From assembly GCA_031262695.1 (NCBI GenBank), contig JAISHF010000001.1, positions 94,953 to 158,952 on the forward strand: a stretch of 64,000 bases of DNA, written 5' to 3'. Source of the stretch: Candidatus Nomurabacteria bacterium (GTDB lineage: Bacteria > Patescibacteriota > Saccharimonadia > Saccharimonadales > Saccharimonadaceae). This document shows, one piece after another, positions 1 through 8,451 of the stretch; the first letter of the stretch is position 1; each line of letters starts with the position of its first letter. The translations under genes and the position numbers were made by a program. The notes beneath the pieces were generated by a model. That model ran no database searches. It worked only from the letters and a program-made list of their open reading frames with translations, and was not told the origin of the DNA.

Positions 1-15
1 CATATCTATATTGTA
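1..15 (-). promoter_or_regulatory. -10 box and start codon of a leaderless gene leaving the window
   Basis: On the minus strand a TACAAT box (positions 15-10) lies exactly 6 nt before an ATG (3-1). This is the same geometry as many other gene starts in the window, so a leaderless gene probably begins here and runs off the left edge. Nothing of the protein is visible. Confidence 0.45.
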
Positions 16-50
16 TCACCACCGAGTCCGATAGGGAAGAGGTGAATTTA

Positions 51-2183
51 TTAAAACGCTAAACTAGTATAATAATTATTTTGGACGATGGTTTCGGAGA
101 GGTTGAAACGGCTGGCAACGAGTTGGTTGATGAGTTGGGCATAATTAGCAGGGATAGCGGCGGCGTCAAGGCCCTCACGTGGGACGAAAAGCTTTTTGCT
201 GGCGTAATAGCGGCCGTAATCGCTGACCCATGAGCGGTCGGCGAAAATGGCAAGGCCAGAGGCGGATTCGTCTAAAATATCGCGCCCCATCATCAGGCGG
301 CTGTCAAATTTAATGCCCCAGAGGTTGAGGAGTGTCGGCAAAATGTCGGCGCTAGAACCAACTTTTTCTACGCGGGCGGTCGGCATTGACGGGTTCCAGA
401 TAATCAGATTACTGCGGTTGGCTTCAATTGTAGCGTCGCGCTCGTAAGTAGAGAGCTCATTCAGATTGTCTAGACTCATCATGTACGGGTAATGGTCGCC
501 AGCCAGCACAATGACGGTGTTGTCTAGCTCGCCCGCATTACGGAGACCTTCTACGAGCTTGCCGACAGCAAGATCTAATTCAATTTGCGAAGCTTGATAA
601 ATCTTAGCCTGGGTAGAGAGGCTGAGTTTAGCGACGGCTTTTTTATGGCGATTAGCCACCCACTGGTCATTCCAGCTGCTGTATTCGCCATGGCCAGACA
701 TTGTCAGCAGGTAAGTCGCAAAAGGAATGCGGCTACCATCGTCATTGCGGGCTTTAGCCTTTTCGGTGATGAACGGCAAAACGGTGTCAATAAGCTCGGT
801 ATCGGACTGAATCCATTGGCTGCAAGTTCTGGCGCCGACTAGCGCGTCCATACCTTGACCACAGGCAAGAAAATCCGAAAAACCGAGCGTCGGACGAGTG
901 GCAACGCGGTCGTAGTAGGAACTTTCGGTGAGAGTGTAGGAACTTTTGGCGTCAAAACCATTCTCGGCAAAACTATTGCCAATCGCAAGCGGAAAAGTCG
1001 TTTCACCGTCGCGCCAAGTCTTGAGCAGAGTTTGAGTTGGGAGCAGACCCGTCAACACCTGAAACTCGCCGCCGATAGTAGATAATATATAGGGCGAATA
1101 AAAATTATCAAAAACAAAGCCGGAGTTGGCCATTTGGTAGAGGTTTGGCGTCAAGGTCTCGTCCACGGCGGCAGAATTGAAGCTCTCGGCGACGATAAGA
1201 ATGAGGTTTTTGTCTTTAAGCAATCCGGTGTGAGCGTTGGTGTAGGACGGGCTAGAACCAGCCAAAGCTTGGCTAATTTCGGCGAGTTTTTTGGGCTGAG
1301 TTTTGGCGACAGCGACAAGGTCAAGTGTAGTTTGCGGGGCATAATCGTCGGCAAGCGGGCCGTGGGCGGTCGGATCGGCGGCGGCGATGACGGTCGGCTC
1401 AAAACCGAGCATCACTTGGCGGATGTCAATCGTTTCGGTGGCGATTAAGCCAAGTTCGCGGACTTGCGCACGCATATCGCTAGACTCAAAATAGAGATAA
1501 TTGGGGCTACCGAATTTTTTGCCAAAAGTTTGTAAAGTGAGAAAAACCACCCCTGTTAAAGCAATAATTACTCCAAGAGTAAAGACGATAGTTTGCCACC
1601 ATTTTTGCATTTTGAGGTGCGAAAAATTGAAAAACCAGACGGCAAAAATTGCCGCGCCAGCCACGGCAAGAAATGCGACGACGATTGGCCAATTTTGGCC
1701 GAGTTCTTGCCAAAAAGCGGTGATGACGGGGCCGACTTCGGACTTGACCATACCCATTTGAGCGAAGCTGGCGGGCAAGTCACGGATTTGGATGAGGGCA
1801 AATTGGGTGATAAAAAGCACGGCGAGAATAGCGCAAAAAACGGTGGCGGTAATGCGGGCAGCAAGGCGTGGCAAAAAGCTAATCAAAAAACCAATAAAGG
1901 CCCAAACGAGCGAAAAAACGGCAATTAGCCAAACGGCGCGGATACTCCAGCCGCCGAGAAAGATTTTGAGAATGATTTCGCTCACGAAGGCGGCGGCGTA
2001 GAAAATAATTGGCAAAATAAGAATATTGAGGGCAGGTTTTGCCTTTTGCTCTGGTTCTTTTTTTTGTTCTGGTTGAGTTTTAGGTTTATGAATAGGTTTC
2101 GGTGCTGGGCGAACAACGCGTTTCTTTTTAGGCGCGGGGCGACCGACAATTAAACCTTCGGTGTTAGAGATGAGGTCATTCAT
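51..2183 (-). CDS. LtaS/MdoB-type phosphoglycerol transferase (alkaline phosphatase superfamily membrane enzyme)
   Basis: 710 aa. Residues 1-50 are a basic, Pro/Lys-rich cytoplasmic tail. About five membrane helices occupy residues 51-220, and the rest is an extracellular sulfatase-fold domain. Family landmarks are visible: the metal-binding ESF near residue 333, a TIGGEF segment near 369 whose Thr matches the LtaS nucleophile, a SGHGE segment, and the late GDH metal ligand. The family transfers glycerol-phosphate from phosphatidylglycerol to lipoteichoic acid or glycans outside the membrane. The exact acceptor cannot be read here. The ATG overlaps the 3' end of the upstream ABC transporter gene by 8 nt, so the two are probably co-transcribed. 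The gene contains one copy of the TTACTC-GAGTAA palindrome. Other sulfatase-fold polymer enzymes are possible, but the membrane layout favours LtaS. Confidence 0.85.
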   Translation of the reverse strand: MNDLISNTEGLIVGRPAPKKKRVVRPAPKPIHKPKTQPEQKKEPEQKAKPALNILILPIIFYAAAFVSEIILKIFLGGWSIRAVWLIAVFSLVWAFIGFLISFLPRLAARITATVFCAILAVLFITQFALIQIRDLPASFAQMGMVKSEVGPVITAFWQELGQNWPIVVAFLAVAGAAIFAVWFFNFSHLKMQKWWQTIVFTLGVIIALTGVVFLTLQTFGKKFGSPNYLYFESSDMRAQVRELGLIATETIDIRQVMLGFEPTVIAAADPTAHGPLADDYAPQTTLDLVAVAKTQPKKLAEISQALAGSSPSYTNAHTGLLKDKNLILIVAESFNSAAVDETLTPNLYQMANSGFVFDNFYSPYILSTIGGEFQVLTGLLPTQTLLKTWRDGETTFPLAIGNSFAENGFDAKSSYTLTESSYYDRVATRPTLGFSDFLACGQGMDALVGARTCSQWIQSDTELIDTVLPFITEKAKARNDDGSRIPFATYLLTMSGHGEYSSWNDQWVANRHKKAVAKLSLSTQAKIYQASQIELDLAVGKLVEGLRNAGELDNTVIVLAGDHYPYMMSLDNLNELSTYERDATIEANRSNLIIWNPSMPTARVEKVGSSADILPTLLNLWGIKFDSRLMMGRDILDESASGLAIFADRSWVSDYGRYYASKKLFVPREGLDAAAIPANYAQLINQLVASRFNLSETIVQNNYYTSLAF
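1568..1582. repeat. dispersed palindrome TTACTCCAAGAGTAA, copy 1
   Basis: Perfect 15-mer inside the LtaS-like gene, where the sense strand reads through T-L-G-V codons. Confidence 0.8.
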
Positions 2184-3972
2184 CTAGGGCCTCAGTTTGG
2201 TAGCTTTTGGTTTGGCGGGCCCAGAGTTTGGCATAGGTGCTGTCGTTTTTGAGGAGGTCTTGATGAGTGCCGCTTTCGGTGATTTTGCCATTTGCTAGCA
2301 CGACGACACGGTCAAGATTGGCGACCGTAGAAAGGCGGTGGGCGATAACGACAGAAGTGCGGCCGCGCATCAGTTTTTGCAGAGCGTCCTGAATTAGCGC
2401 CTCGGACTCACTGTCTAGGGCGGAGGTGGCTTCATCTAGAATAAGGATTGGGGCGTCTTTAAGGATGGCACGGGCGATGGCAATGCGTTGGCGTTGGCCA
2501 CCAGAGAGTTTAACGCCGCGTTCGCCGACAAGAGTTTCTAGGCCTTTTGGCAGGTCTTTGACGAATTCCCAAGCGTTGGCTTGTTTTAACGCTTTGATGA
2601 TTTCTTCGGTTGTAGCGTGTTCGCGGCCGTAGGAAACATTTTCAGCGATAGAACGGTGAAAGAGGAGACTCTCTTGCGGCACATAGGCGATATTTTCACG
2701 CAGGGATTTTTGGGTAACATCTTTGATGTCTTGGCCGTCAATGAGGATTGCGCCAGCCTCAACATCAGAAAATCGGAGCAGTAATTTGGTGAGGGTGGTC
2801 TTGCCAGAGCCAGAAACGCCGACCAAACCGACGCGTTCGCCTGATTTTACTCCAAGAGTAAAATCTTGAAAAACGTTAGCTTTGCCCTCGTCGTAGCGAA
2901 AAGTGATATTGTCAAACAGGATGTCGCCTTTGTCGACCGAGAGGCGTTGGGGCGAGTTGTCGGTGATGGCGGGGTTCTCCTCTAAAATCTCGGTCATCTC
3001 GGTGGCGTTGCCAAAAGCCTCAATGATGTCTTTGATGATGCCATTGATATCCCACATACGACCAAAAATCAGCTGGGTGTAAGTATAAATCAGCACGGCG
3101 GTGCCAAGCGAGAGCCCAAACCACTGGGTGCCACCGATGACAAAAACAAGAGCCGTGGCTAGCAAAAGTGCCAAGACGATAGAATTGAAAATGTGGCGAT
3201 TGGTGGTAAAACGGAGGCGTTTGAGATCTAGGGCAACGACCTTTTCGGTGGCCTGCTGATAGCGCTTTTTCTCGTCGGTTTCGCGGGCATAGGATTTGAC
3301 GGTTAAAATATTGCCGATGGCGTCGGCAAGTTTGCCGGTTTTTTCGCTGCTGGCGCGGGCGGATTCTTCACGCAGATTATAGACGCGGCGATTGAGGAAA
3401 AATGTAAAGACAAAAAAGAGAATAATCACTACAATAAGCGTGATGGCATAAGCAGGAATATAGCGAAAGAGGACAACACAAGAAGCGACGAGCAGGGCAA
3501 TAAATGGCACGATACGAAAAACGAGGTTATCAAGCAAGCTCTCAAAAGCAGAGACGAAACGGCCAGTATAATTGACGAGCGAGCCAGAGAAGCGGTTGTT
3601 GTGGAAGGTCATAGATTGGTTGGCGACGGCTTGAAAACAGACGAGGTCAAGGTCGGCCATCATTTTGACCTCGTTCTTCCAGAGGACCCAGAGTTGCCAG
3701 CGGCGGACGAGTTCGCCTGCGAGCATTACGCCGACAGCGGTGAGAACAAGTGGTAGGAACTCGGCTAAGATATTGGCACCGAAGTTGCCGGCGGCGAGCT
3801 TGTCAATAATACGCGAAAAAACTAGCGGCACATAAGTGTCAACTAACAAAACACCTGCGACACTGGTAGCGAGCATAATAAAAAACGCCAATTTGTAATG
3901 TCGCAACTCCTGCCAATAATAGTGCAGGGTGCGACGCGGGAGCGCCTTGGGTTTGGTTGAATTTTCGTCCAT
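2176..3972 (-). CDS. ABC exporter, fused membrane and ATPase domains (MsbA/MDR-like)
   Basis: 598 aa from the chosen start. Six membrane helices (about residues 25-320) are followed by an ATPase with Walker A GVSGSGKTT (about 385-392), signature LSGGQRQR, Walker B ILILDEATSALD and the H-loop IAHRLST. This is a half-transporter expected to work as a homodimer exporting lipid, peptide or drug; the substrate is unknown. The open frame extends 42 codons upstream, but a TATACT box at 3987-3982 sits 9 nt before ATG 3972, so the shorter start is preferred and the mRNA is nearly leaderless. It is followed by the LtaS-like gene with an 8-nt overlap, which suggests envelope polymer or lipid export. One dispersed palindrome lies at 2847-2861. 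Confidence 0.9.
   Translation of the reverse strand: MDENSTKPKALPRRTLHYYWQELRHYKLAFFIMLATSVAGVLLVDTYVPLVFSRIIDKLAAGNFGANILAEFLPLVLTAVGVMLAGELVRRWQLWVLWKNEVKMMADLDLVCFQAVANQSMTFHNNRFSGSLVNYTGRFVSAFESLLDNLVFRIVPFIALLVASCVVLFRYIPAYAITLIVVIILFFVFTFFLNRRVYNLREESARASSEKTGKLADAIGNILTVKSYARETDEKKRYQQATEKVVALDLKRLRFTTNRHIFNSIVLALLLATALVFVIGGTQWFGLSLGTAVLIYTYTQLIFGRMWDINGIIKDIIEAFGNATEMTEILEENPAITDNSPQRLSVDKGDILFDNITFRYDEGKANVFQDFTLGVKSGERVGLVGVSGSGKTTLTKLLLRFSDVEAGAILIDGQDIKDVTQKSLRENIAYVPQESLLFHRSIAENVSYGREHATTEEIIKALKQANAWEFVKDLPKGLETLVGERGVKLSGGQRQRIAIARAILKDAPILILDEATSALDSESEALIQDALQKLMRGRTSVVIAHRLSTVANLDRVVVLANGKITESGTHQDLLKNDSTYAKLWARQTKSYQTEALDE
2847..2861. repeat. dispersed palindrome, copy 2
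   Basis: Perfect TTACTCCAAGAGTAA inside the ABC exporter just before its Walker A region. Confidence 0.8.
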
Positions 3973-4052
3973 ACTGATATAAGTATAGCACATTTTGGTA
4001 AAATTTATAAGTGCTTTTGGTAATTTATTGCCGATTTTTCGCGTTTTTTGCT

Positions 4053-4080
4053 TGATTTTTGATAATGGTTTTGGTATAAT
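4053..4080 (+). promoter_or_regulatory. promoter of a candidate non-coding RNA
   Basis: TTGATT (4053-4058), a 16-nt spacer and a perfect TATAAT (4075-4080) point rightward. No open reading frame starts nearby. The next 170 nt are a series of hairpins. Confidence 0.5.
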
Positions 4081-4086
4081 GATTTC

Positions 4087-4260
4087 ATAGAGGCGCACCA
4101 GCGCAAGGGGTGCACCTCATTGTGAGGACACTTAACTGCTAGTAATAGCGGTTAAGTTTTTACCGTTTTCGCCCTGAAAAGAGCGAAATGGTAATGCGTA
4201 AGAACAAAATTCTTAACGATACACTCACAATTCTAGCCTAGCACAACGTAAAATAAATCT
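4087..4260 (+). ncRNA. candidate structured RNA, unknown family
   Basis: Downstream of the 4053-4080 promoter lie consecutive hairpins: GCACC/GGGTGC (about 4092-4112), CCTCA-TTG-TGAGG (4116-4128), a ten-pair CTTAACTGCT/AGCGGTTAAG stem (about 4131-4156), ACC...GCGA/...GGT (about 4162-4193) and TAAGAA-CAAAA-TTCTTA (about 4199-4215). No coding frame of useful length is present. I see no tmRNA, RNase P (no GAGGAAAGUCC-like core) or SRP signature. It could also be a long leader or an antisense RNA to a minus-strand transcript. The 3' end is uncertain. Confidence 0.4.
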
Positions 4261-4336
4261 AAGCATAAGTGTCAACGGTTATGTTTATTCTGACCCCAGG
4301 AGGGGGTAGGGGTCAGAAACTTTATAAAAAAATCGT
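4259..4336 (+). repeat. 78-bp inverted-pair element, copy A
   Basis: Matches the complement of 33722-33799 over 78 nt without gaps and with only a handful of differences. It contains the hairpin or dyad TTCTGACCCC (4288-4297) / GGGGTCAGAA (4309-4318). The C4290-G4316 pair is T-A in the other copy, so pairing is preserved. On the minus strand the element reads into TTGACACTTATGCTTAG and then a TAGGCT box, as at the other copy. Confidence 0.75.
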
Positions 4337-4359
4337 AAGAAATGGGGCGAAAAACATAG

Positions 4360-4365
4360 TATAAT
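4360..4365 (+). promoter_or_regulatory. -10 box (TATAAT) of the leaderless HTH-recJ operon
   Basis: TATAAT lies 6 nt before ATG 4372. No Shine-Dalgarno site is present, so the transcript should begin at the start codon. Confidence 0.65.
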
Positions 4366-4371
4366 ATATAT

Positions 4372-4614
4372 ATGTTGGAGGAATTGGGAGTGCCGCGGGC
4401 GAGGGTAAAAGTTTTGCGGTTTTTTGCGGGCGGCGAAATTGAGGTTGGGGTAAGGGAACTTGCACGGGCGTTAAAAATGAACGCTGGCAATGTACAGCGG
4501 GAGCTGGCAAAACTCACGAGTTTGGGGTATTTAGTAAAAAAATCGCAGAGCGGTGGGGTCGTTTACTCCAAGAGTAAGCGACTTGATGACCTCTGTAAAA
4601 TGGTGGCGATTTGA
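4372..4614 (+). CDS. small winged-helix transcriptional regulator
   Basis: 80 aa. The pattern is that of an ArsR/MarR-like winged helix: helices around residues 8-40 (VRELARALKMNAGNVQRELA is the likely helix-turn-helix), then a wing with Gly-rich turn and VVYSKS strand. No metal-binding cysteines or effector domain are seen. It is leaderless, 6 nt from the TATAAT box, and its TGA shares the A with the ATG of recJ, so the two are translationally coupled. It may regulate itself and recJ, or bind the dyad immediately upstream; both are inference. The dispersed palindrome covers codons for Y-S-K-S near the C-terminus. Confidence 0.75.
   Translation: MLEELGVPRARVKVLRFFAGGEIEVGVRELARALKMNAGNVQRELAKLTSLGYLVKKSQSGGVVYSKSKRLDDLCKMVAI
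4563..4577. repeat. dispersed palindrome, copy 3
   Basis: Perfect TTACTCCAAGAGTAA near the 3' end of the winged-helix gene, encoding Y-S-K-S. Confidence 0.8.
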
Positions 4615-6332
4615 TGAAAAATGAAAAAACTGCCACGGGGGCAAAATATAGCCCGTTATTCACAAAAATATTGCAGGCGCGGGGAATTGGGCTGGAAAGT
4701 GCAGCGGATTTTTTGCAGCCAGTGTATGAAAAATTGAATGCTCCTGACGATTTGCCAGATGTGGCGGTGGCGGTGGCACGGATTTGGCGGGCGATTAAAA
4801 ATAATGAAAAGATTTTGGTGTTTGGTGATTATGATGCGGACGGGATTACAGCGACGGCGGTGCTGGTGCGAGGGCTAAGGCATTTGGGGGCGAAGGTGGT
4901 ATGGGATTTGCCAGAGCGAACGACTGACGGTTATGGTTTGCCGATGCGGATTTTGGAAACAATGCCTAAGGATGTAAAATTAGTGATTACGGTGGATTGC
5001 GGGAGTCGTGATTTGGCGGTGGTGCAGAAATTGAAGGAGCAGGGGGTGGATGTAATTATTACCGACCACCACGAGGTGGGGCAAGAAAAGGGAGCGGACG
5101 GGGTGTTGCGAGATGTTTTGCCAGAGGCGGTGGCGGTCGTCAACCCTAAGCGAGCCGATAGTAATTATCCGTTTCGGGATTTGGCAGGGGTGGGGGTGGC
5201 GTTTCAACTGGTGCGAGCGGTTGCTAGTGATGGTTGGACGAAATGGCTGCTGGATTTAGTGGCAGTGGGGACGGTCTGCGATCAGGTGCCGCTGCTCGGC
5301 GACAATCGGATTTTAGTGCAGTATGGGCTGAAAGTGATGCCGAAAACGAAGTGGGCGGGCTTACAGGAATTGACGAAAGATGTAAAAAAGTTGGATGCGT
5401 ATGCACTAGCGTTTCGGGTGGGGCCAAAAATTAACGCTAGTGGGCGACTAGAATCGCCACGATTGGCATTAGAATTATTACTAGAAGACAATAAACCGCG
5501 GGCGGCGGAATTGGCACAAAAATTAAACAAACTAAACGACCTGCGGAAGAAAAAACAAGAAAAAGCCCTCGCGGAACTGGAAGTTACTCTTGGAGTAAAA
5601 AACGGTTTAACAGGGGTAGAAAATGATAAAATCTTGATAGTTAGCGGAAAATGGGAAGAGGGCTTAATTGGGCTGATTGCGGGTAAATTGGTGGAGCAAT
5701 ATGGTAAGCCTGCGTTTGTTTGGACGGAGACGAGCGAAAAAATTAAGTGCAGCGCGCGGAGTTTTGGCGAATTTTCGTGTGCAGAAGCGATTGGGCGGCT
5801 ACGCGAATTGGGGCTGATTGAAAAAGGCGGTGGGCATGCGGCGGCGGGTGGGGCGAGTGCGCCAAAAGCAAATTTTGCGGCAATAAAAAAAGCCCTGAAC
5901 GAATATTATGACGAATTGGGGCTGCAAAATCAGGCACGTTTTTTGCGGGAGCAGGCAGATGCGACGGTGGAAGATTTTGCGGAACTGGACTTGGCGTTAT
6001 GGCAGGAGTTGCAAAGTTTGGCGCCGTTTGGGCAGGGTAATGCGGAGCCAGTTTTGCGTTTGCGCGGGCGACTCTGCGAAAAGCGAACGATGGGTAAAAA
6101 TAACGAGCACGTTTGCTTGATGGTGGCAGAAAAAATGCGGAGCGCGAATGGCGAGCGGCGGCAATTTAGTTTTTGCGCGTGGGGTGGTGCAAAAAAATGG
6201 GGGACGCTAGCCTGCTGGGGCGAGGCGCCAGAAATGGGTGAATATGATTTTGATTTTCGGGCGATTTATTCGGATTATGGTGACGAGCATTTGGAAGGGC
6301 AAGTGATAAATATCACACGAGCGAGCGATTAG
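4614..6332 (+). CDS. recJ: single-stranded-DNA exonuclease RecJ
   Basis: About 572 aa, the usual RecJ size. DHH-family motifs appear in order: VFGDYDADG (about residue 65), ITVDCGS, IITDHHE (the DHH motif) and, in the DHHA1 half, GGGHAAAGG near residue 410. An OB-like C-terminal domain follows. RecJ degrades single-stranded DNA 5' to 3' in recombination, mismatch and base-excision repair. In a naturally competent organism it also processes incoming strands. ATG 4614 overlaps the regulator's stop by one nt; a TTG at 4611 is an alternative start. The gene ends 2 nt from the convergent pilB stop, and the junction has no terminator hairpin. It carries palindrome copy 4. Confidence 0.93.
   Translation: MKNEKTATGAKYSPLFTKILQARGIGLESAADFLQPVYEKLNAPDDLPDVAVAVARIWRAIKNNEKILVFGDYDADGITATAVLVRGLRHLGAKVVWDLPERTTDGYGLPMRILETMPKDVKLVITVDCGSRDLAVVQKLKEQGVDVIITDHHEVGQEKGADGVLRDVLPEAVAVVNPKRADSNYPFRDLAGVGVAFQLVRAVASDGWTKWLLDLVAVGTVCDQVPLLGDNRILVQYGLKVMPKTKWAGLQELTKDVKKLDAYALAFRVGPKINASGRLESPRLALELLLEDNKPRAAELAQKLNKLNDLRKKKQEKALAELEVTLGVKNGLTGVENDKILIVSGKWEEGLIGLIAGKLVEQYGKPAFVWTETSEKIKCSARSFGEFSCAEAIGRLRELGLIEKGGGHAAAGGASAPKANFAAIKKALNEYYDELGLQNQARFLREQADATVEDFAELDLALWQELQSLAPFGQGNAEPVLRLRGRLCEKRTMGKNNEHVCLMVAEKMRSANGERRQFSFCAWGGAKKWGTLACWGEAPEMGEYDFDFRAIYSDYGDEHLEGQVINITRASD
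5584..5598. repeat. dispersed palindrome, copy 4
   Basis: Perfect TTACTCTTGGAGTAA within recJ, encoding T-L-G-V. Confidence 0.8.
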
Positions 6333-6334
6333 AA

Positions 6335-8080
6335 TTACATTGCTTGGTCGGAGGTGACGCGGTTAACTTCTTGGACCGTGGTGATGCCCTTCAAGGCCTT
6401 GAACATACCGTCTTGGCGAAGAGTAATCATACCTTTGGCGATGGCCATTTTTTGGATGTCGCTGGCGGTGGCGTGGGCGACGATTAGCTTTTGGACATCA
6501 CTGTCAATTTCTAGGGCCTCATAAACGCCGGTGCGGCCGCGGTAGCCGTCAGGGGTATCCTCAGAATCACGGCCACGGCGGAGCATAAACTCTTTGGCGT
6601 CTTTGAGTGGCAAGCCGTCATAGCCGAGATCTTCGGCAAACTTTGGGATATCTTCAACTTTTGGTGGCAAGAGCCAGCCGACGGTTTCGCGGATTTCACT
6701 AGTTTCAATGTCATTTGCTACAACATCTTCGGCGTTTGGAGCGACGCGGCGGCAGAGCCGTTGGCCAATAATCGTATTCAATGTAGAGGCAATCAAAAAC
6801 GGCTCGATGCCCATATCAAGCAGACGGGGCAAAATACCCGAGGCGGAATTAGTGTGGAGGGTGCTAAAAACCAAGTGGCCAGTGAGGGCGGCTTGGACGG
6901 CGAGCTGGGCGGTCTCGGTGTCGCGAATCTCACCGACCATAATCACGTCAGGGTCTTGGCGAAGAATGCTGCGGAGGCCGTTGGCAAAAGTGAGCCCTGC
7001 CGCGGGATTAACTTGGATTTGATTGACACCAGCGATTTTGTATTCTACTGGATCTTCAAGGGTGATAATATTGATTTCAGGCGATTTGATTTCTTGAATC
7101 AACGAATAGAGCGTAGTGGACTTACCAGAGCCAGTTGGACCAGACGTGATGACCATGCCGTTTGGCTGGTCGATGCCGCGGCGAATCGTGCGGAGCGAGC
7201 GGCCGACGATGCCCATTTTTTCAATGCCAATTTGGCCAGTTTCTTTTTGCAAAATACGGATTACGACTTGCTCGCCCCAAACAACAGGCGAGGTCGCAAT
7301 ACGCAAGTCAATCGCTTGGTCGCCGACTTTTACAGAAAATTGACCGTCTTGCGGGGCGCGTTTTTCGTCGATTTTCAAACCAGCGAGAATTTTGATGCGG
7401 GCAACAAGTTGACCCTCAATAGTTTTAGGCAAATTCATCACCTCACGCAAGACGCCGTCAATACGGCAACGGACAAGTAGGCGAGTTTCTTCGGGCTCAA
7501 TGTGAATATCAGAAGCACGCGACTTGACCGAATACTCCAAGAGTGAAACTAAGGCTTTCGCAATCGGGCTATCCTGAACAATGGTTTTAACTTCGGTATT
7601 GACTTCGTCGTCCATGGCACGGTTCGCTTCAACGGCGTTATCAACAACAGAAAGGTCGGAGCGATATTGCTCTAAAATGTCGCCGATGGCGTCGGGGCTG
7701 GCCATATAAACGACGAGTGGCTTGTGCAGCATATTGGAGAGGTAGTCGATTTTTTGGGTGTCAGTGGCGTTTTCAAGAGCGACATAAACTTTGCCGTCAC
7801 GCTCGGCAAGTGGCACGGCGCGCATTTTGTTGGCGGAATCCTCCGAAACTAGGTGTAAAATATCCACGCCAATGAGAGCGCCATCAAGATAAGCAAAAGG
7901 AATGTTAAACTCGTGGGCAATGGCATGGGCGAGGATTTGCGGGCTAATCAAACCGTCATCCAGCCAAGCTTTGGGGTTTTGCTTTTCGGGTGGCAAAATG
8001 CGGACGCGGAGGGCGTCAACAAGGCCGTTGTCAATTATCAGTTTAGCGATTTTCGCCTGCGTATCGGCGCCAAAATCCAT
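6335..8080 (-). CDS. pilB: type IV pilus extension ATPase PilB/GspE
   Basis: 581 aa. An N-terminal MshEN-like domain (about 1-140) is followed by the secretion ATPase: Walker A GPTGSGKS (314-321), an Asp box with LEDPVEY, Walker B RQDPDVIMVGEIRD, and His box LVFSTLHTN. It is the hexameric motor that polymerises pilins at the inner face of the membrane. The region that holds a four-cysteine zinc clasp in proteobacterial PilB has only one Cys here. Its ATG shares a base with the preceding gene's TGA. It is the last gene of the pilM-N-O operon. A slightly degenerate palindrome copy lies at 7532-7546. Confidence 0.93.
   Translation of the reverse strand: MDFGADTQAKIAKLIIDNGLVDALRVRILPPEKQNPKAWLDDGLISPQILAHAIAHEFNIPFAYLDGALIGVDILHLVSEDSANKMRAVPLAERDGKVYVALENATDTQKIDYLSNMLHKPLVVYMASPDAIGDILEQYRSDLSVVDNAVEANRAMDDEVNTEVKTIVQDSPIAKALVSLLEYSVKSRASDIHIEPEETRLLVRCRIDGVLREVMNLPKTIEGQLVARIKILAGLKIDEKRAPQDGQFSVKVGDQAIDLRIATSPVVWGEQVVIRILQKETGQIGIEKMGIVGRSLRTIRRGIDQPNGMVITSGPTGSGKSTTLYSLIQEIKSPEINIITLEDPVEYKIAGVNQIQVNPAAGLTFANGLRSILRQDPDVIMVGEIRDTETAQLAVQAALTGHLVFSTLHTNSASGILPRLLDMGIEPFLIASTLNTIIGQRLCRRVAPNAEDVVANDIETSEIRETVGWLLPPKVEDIPKFAEDLGYDGLPLKDAKEFMLRRGRDSEDTPDGYRGRTGVYEALEIDSDVQKLIVAHATASDIQKMAIAKGMITLRQDGMFKALKGITTVQEVNRVTSDQAM
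7532..7546. repeat. dispersed palindrome, copy 5 (two mismatches)
   Basis: ATACTCCAAGAGTGA inside pilB keeps the 12-base core TACTCCAAGAGT. The sense strand encodes S-L-L-E-Y. Confidence 0.65.
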
Positions 8081-8451
8081 CAGCGGCCTCCGCTAGTGTT
8101 AGTGCTTGGCGTAGTTTCTTCGTCGTCTTCTTCCTCTGGTAAGACGCAGGCAGGGTTTTCCTCAGGGTCGCAAGTTGGGTCAACGACCTCAAATTGGCCG
8201 TAACAATCTTCCTGCGAGATTTCGGAGCCTTGGTTCATATCGCCGATACAGACTTCAATGGTTGGGTCAATCGCCTTGTTGTTAAAAATCAATGGATCGG
8301 GCTGGGTGACGCCGGCTGGAATCGCCTCAACTTGCTCAATAATTGCTGTGGCTTTTTCGGGTTCGCCGAAAATGGCGCGGGTGACGACGACGGCGAGAAT
8401 CGCCGAAAGCACAGCGAGCGCGAAACAAACGATAATATCAACTTTTTTCAT
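8080..8451 (-). CDS. bitopic membrane protein of the pilus operon, unknown family
   Basis: 123 aa. One membrane helix at residues 5-27 is followed by an exported segment with four cysteines (likely disulfides) and a very acidic, Thr/Ser-rich C-terminus. I do not recognise a family. Its position between pilO and pilB, where alignment-complex operons often carry pilP, suggests a partner of the PilMNO platform. That is positional inference only. It overlaps pilO by 4 nt and pilB by 1 nt, so it is tightly coupled. No lipobox is visible. Confidence 0.6.
   Translation of the reverse strand: MKKVDIIVCFALAVLSAILAVVVTRAIFGEPEKATAIIEQVEAIPAGVTQPDPLIFNNKAIDPTIEVCIGDMNQGSEISQEDCYGQFEVVDPTCDPEENPACVLPEEEDDEETTPSTNTSGGR

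Noticed and set aside
4087..4260. tmRNA, RNase P RNA, SRP RNA or 16S fragment
   Set aside because: No tmRNA acceptor pair or tag frame, no RNase P core motif and no SRP GGAA/GCAG loop. A CTAGTAAT word recalls 16S rRNA, but the surrounding bases do not match.
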